Positions 62,742 through 64,000 of a stretch of DNA of 64,000 nucleotides are shown in pieces; the stretch's first letter is position 1, and the number at the start of each line of letters is the position of its first letter. Under the pieces are notes generated by a model. The model did not search any database and was not told where the DNA came from. It saw only the letters and a program-made list of their open reading frames with translations. The DNA is from GCA-002793235 sp965267355 (lineage in GTDB: Bacteria > Bacteroidota > Bacteroidia > Flavobacteriales_E > Vicingaceae): NCBI GenBank assembly GCA_965267355.1, contig OZ253956.1:1984001-2048000 (forward strand), written 5' to 3'. A program made the position numbers and the translations under genes.

Positions 62742-63376
62742 ACTAAAAATGGATTGTTGTCCTTCTCAAAGCCAATGGTGGTTGCAGGACCATGGCCAGT
62801 ATAAACTTTAAAATCTTCGTCTAAAGTTAATAATTTAGTTTTGATACTATTAATTAAAGTTTCATAATCACCACCTGGTAAGTCTGTTCTGCCAATGCTT
62901 CCCATAAACAAAACATCTCCATTAATGATGAATTTTTCTTTGCGGGCAACAAAAACAATATGACCAGCAGAATGACCAGGAGTAAATAATACATCCAACT
63001 CTGAATTACCAAACTTTACTTTGTCACCTTCTTTTAATAAAACACTTGGTTCAGGAGATTTTTCAATATGAAACCCATACAAATGTCCATACTCAGGTGT
63101 AGCATGTAAGGTGGGTAAATCTTTTTCATGCATTTCTAAACCAATATTATATTTATTAGCAACGTAGCTATTGCCCAGTACGTGGTCGATATGGCAATGT
63201 GTGTTTAACAATTTAACAGGTTTTAAATCATGCTTAGCAATATATTGAGCAAGTTCTGTTTGTTCTTCATTACTGTAACAACCTGGGTCTATAATTACAC
63301 ATTCTTTAGTTTCATCATACAAAATGTAGGTGTTTTCCTGAAACCCGTTAAAAGTAAAATAGTGTACCTGAATCAT
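62738..63376 (-). CDS. MBL-fold metallo-hydrolase (glyoxalase II-like)
   Basis: The 212-aa enzyme has the metallo-beta-lactamase fold with the dinuclear metal motif THCHIDHVLGN (HxHxDH, about residues 59-69), further ligands in TPGHSAGHIVF and INGDVLFMGSIGRTDLPGG, and a final His in YTGHGP. Sequence type matches the YcbL/GloB-like hydrolases that cleave thioesters such as S-lactoylglutathione or related substrates; the exact substrate is not determined. Length matches the short (YcbL) class without the C-terminal substrate domain of human glyoxalase II. Confidence 0.92.
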   Translation of the reverse strand: MIQVHYFTFNGFQENTYILYDETKECVIIDPGCYSNEEQTELAQYIAKHDLKPVKLLNTHCHIDHVLGNSYVANKYNIGLEMHEKDLPTLHATPEYGHLYGFHIEKSPEPSVLLKEGDKVKFGNSELDVLFTPGHSAGHIVFVARKEKFIINGDVLFMGSIGRTDLPGGDYETLINSIKTKLLTLDEDFKVYTGHGPATTIGFEKDNNPFLV

Positions 63377-63502
63377 TGATTTACCGTTTATAGATTACTT
63401 TTGTAAAAGTATTTACAATCCTTATAAAATCTTTATTTTTACGCATAAACTTTAATTCATTTTCCATTAAAAATCGGAATCAACATATTGTAATTGTTTT
63501 AA

Positions 63503-64000
63503 TGCTGTTGGTTAGTGTTTTTTCGTTAAAAAATGCGGATGCACAATTTTATAACGGAACACAAACTGGTTTTGGCAAAAATCGTGTTCAGTACGATTAT
63601 TTTGAATGGAAATATTACCGTTTTCCTCAGTACGAAACTTATTTTTATACTGGAGGGAAAGAATTGGCAGTTTATACTGCAAAAGTTGCTAAAGAATACA
63701 TTACAGAACAAGAAGCCTTTTTTGAGTATGATTTAAAAGACAGAATTCAGTTTATTATTTACAACAAACAATCGCACTTTAAGCAAAGCAATGTTGGTTT
63801 AAATCTGGAAGGAGGAGAAGTAGGGGGGATAACCAATATTATGGGGTCTAAAGTTTTTATCTATTTTGATGGAGATCATGCTGAGTTTAGCAGGCAAATA
63901 AAAGAAGGTATCGCCCAAATTATGATTAATCAGCAGGTGTATGGTGCCAGCTGGACTCAAGTGTTAAAAAACTCTAGTTTGTTAACCTTGCCACAGTGGT
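63503..64000 (+). CDS. Start of a large exported TolB-like protein (3' end outside window)
   Basis: The frame stays open to the window edge, giving at least 166 residues. From ATG 63503 a short hydrophobic segment (MLLVSVFSLKNADA) is followed by QFYNGTQTGFGKNRVQYDYF, FEWKYYRFPQYETYFY and GGKELAVYTAKVAKEY. This start is the pattern I know from roughly 1,000-residue Flavobacteriales proteins annotated as TolB-like translocation proteins, with peptidase-like and beta-propeller parts downstream. The signal peptide is short; an upstream non-standard start would add basic residues. Function unknown. Confidence 0.75.

Noticed and set aside
63533..63736. 67-codon open frame on the plus strand near the right edge
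   Set aside because: Out of frame with the longer open frame from 63503, which has a signal segment and a recognisable exported-protein start.
1..64000. CRISPR arrays, tRNA or rRNA genes, insertion sequences
   Set aside because: Reading all intergenic gaps showed no regular spaced repeats, no cloverleaf-like segments with CCA ends, and no transposase or integrase genes.

Overview
The window is a gene-dense, AT-rich chromosomal segment of a member of the Bacteroidota, most likely order Flavobacteriales. Evidence: a PorP/SprF-type protein of the type IX secretion system (T9SS) at the left edge, one secreted protein ending in a gliding-motility (type B) sorting domain and one ending in a type A sorting domain, many lipoproteins, GWxTD, DUF4834, DUF3127 and DUF3667 family proteins, a MauG-like/MbnP pair, and repeated TAnnTTTG promoter boxes typical of this phylum. 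I see no rRNA, tRNA, CRISPR array, insertion sequence or prophage. No gene-free stretch exceeds 300 bases; the longest is 19122-19359 (238 nt), which holds a GC-rich hairpin and a promoter.

Layout. 1-5.6 kb: T9SS fragment, beta-helix lipoprotein, ABC exporter, truA, pcm. 5.7-9.4 kb: sugar-type oxidoreductase, lipoprotein and a polyprenyl glycosylphosphotransferase (surface polysaccharide). 9.4-12 kb: mtaB and lgt, ended by a terminator. 12-15.5 kb: large T9SS cargo protein and ettA. 15.5-19.1 kb: UbiA-like prenyltransferase, SanA-like protein, and a PadR regulator with its PspC membrane partner and a clear inverted-repeat operator. 19.3-21.7 kb: flippase, 70-aa Cys-rich protein, trmD. 21.8-25.9 kb: biotin operon bioB-F-D-A. 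26-32.8 kb: M1 metallopeptidase, TPR-like protein, rlmB, isocitrate dehydrogenase. 32.8-36.9 kb: minus-strand run of GWxTD lipoprotein, rmuC, L,D-transpeptidase and SDR. 37-42.4 kb: rpmH (L34), a short carB, DUF4834, an orphan HEPN-like protein, SRPBCC/GyrI protein. 42.5-49.2 kb: wecB, AI-2E-type permease, RluA synthase, mutL, two rhomboids. 49.2-52.9 kb: a four-gene operon that looks dedicated to copper or redox metal handling (CNGKC protein, beta barrel, MbnP, di-heme peroxidase). 52.9-64 kb: miaA, RecB/AddA-like helicase-nuclease, DUF3127 protein with an SSB-like tail, DUF3667, SLC13 and MFS transporters, recX, MBL hydrolase, and the start of a large exported protein.

Most of the window is ordinary core genome. 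The parts most worth a second look are the MbnP/di-heme operon, the PadR operator architecture, the orphan HEPN-like gene, the SSB-tail DUF3127 protein, MutL with eroded endonuclease motifs, CarB lacking its allosteric domain, promoter boxes placed so close to start codons that leaderless transcripts are implied, and the tail-to-tail packing of convergent genes. No clearly new defence or mobile system was found.
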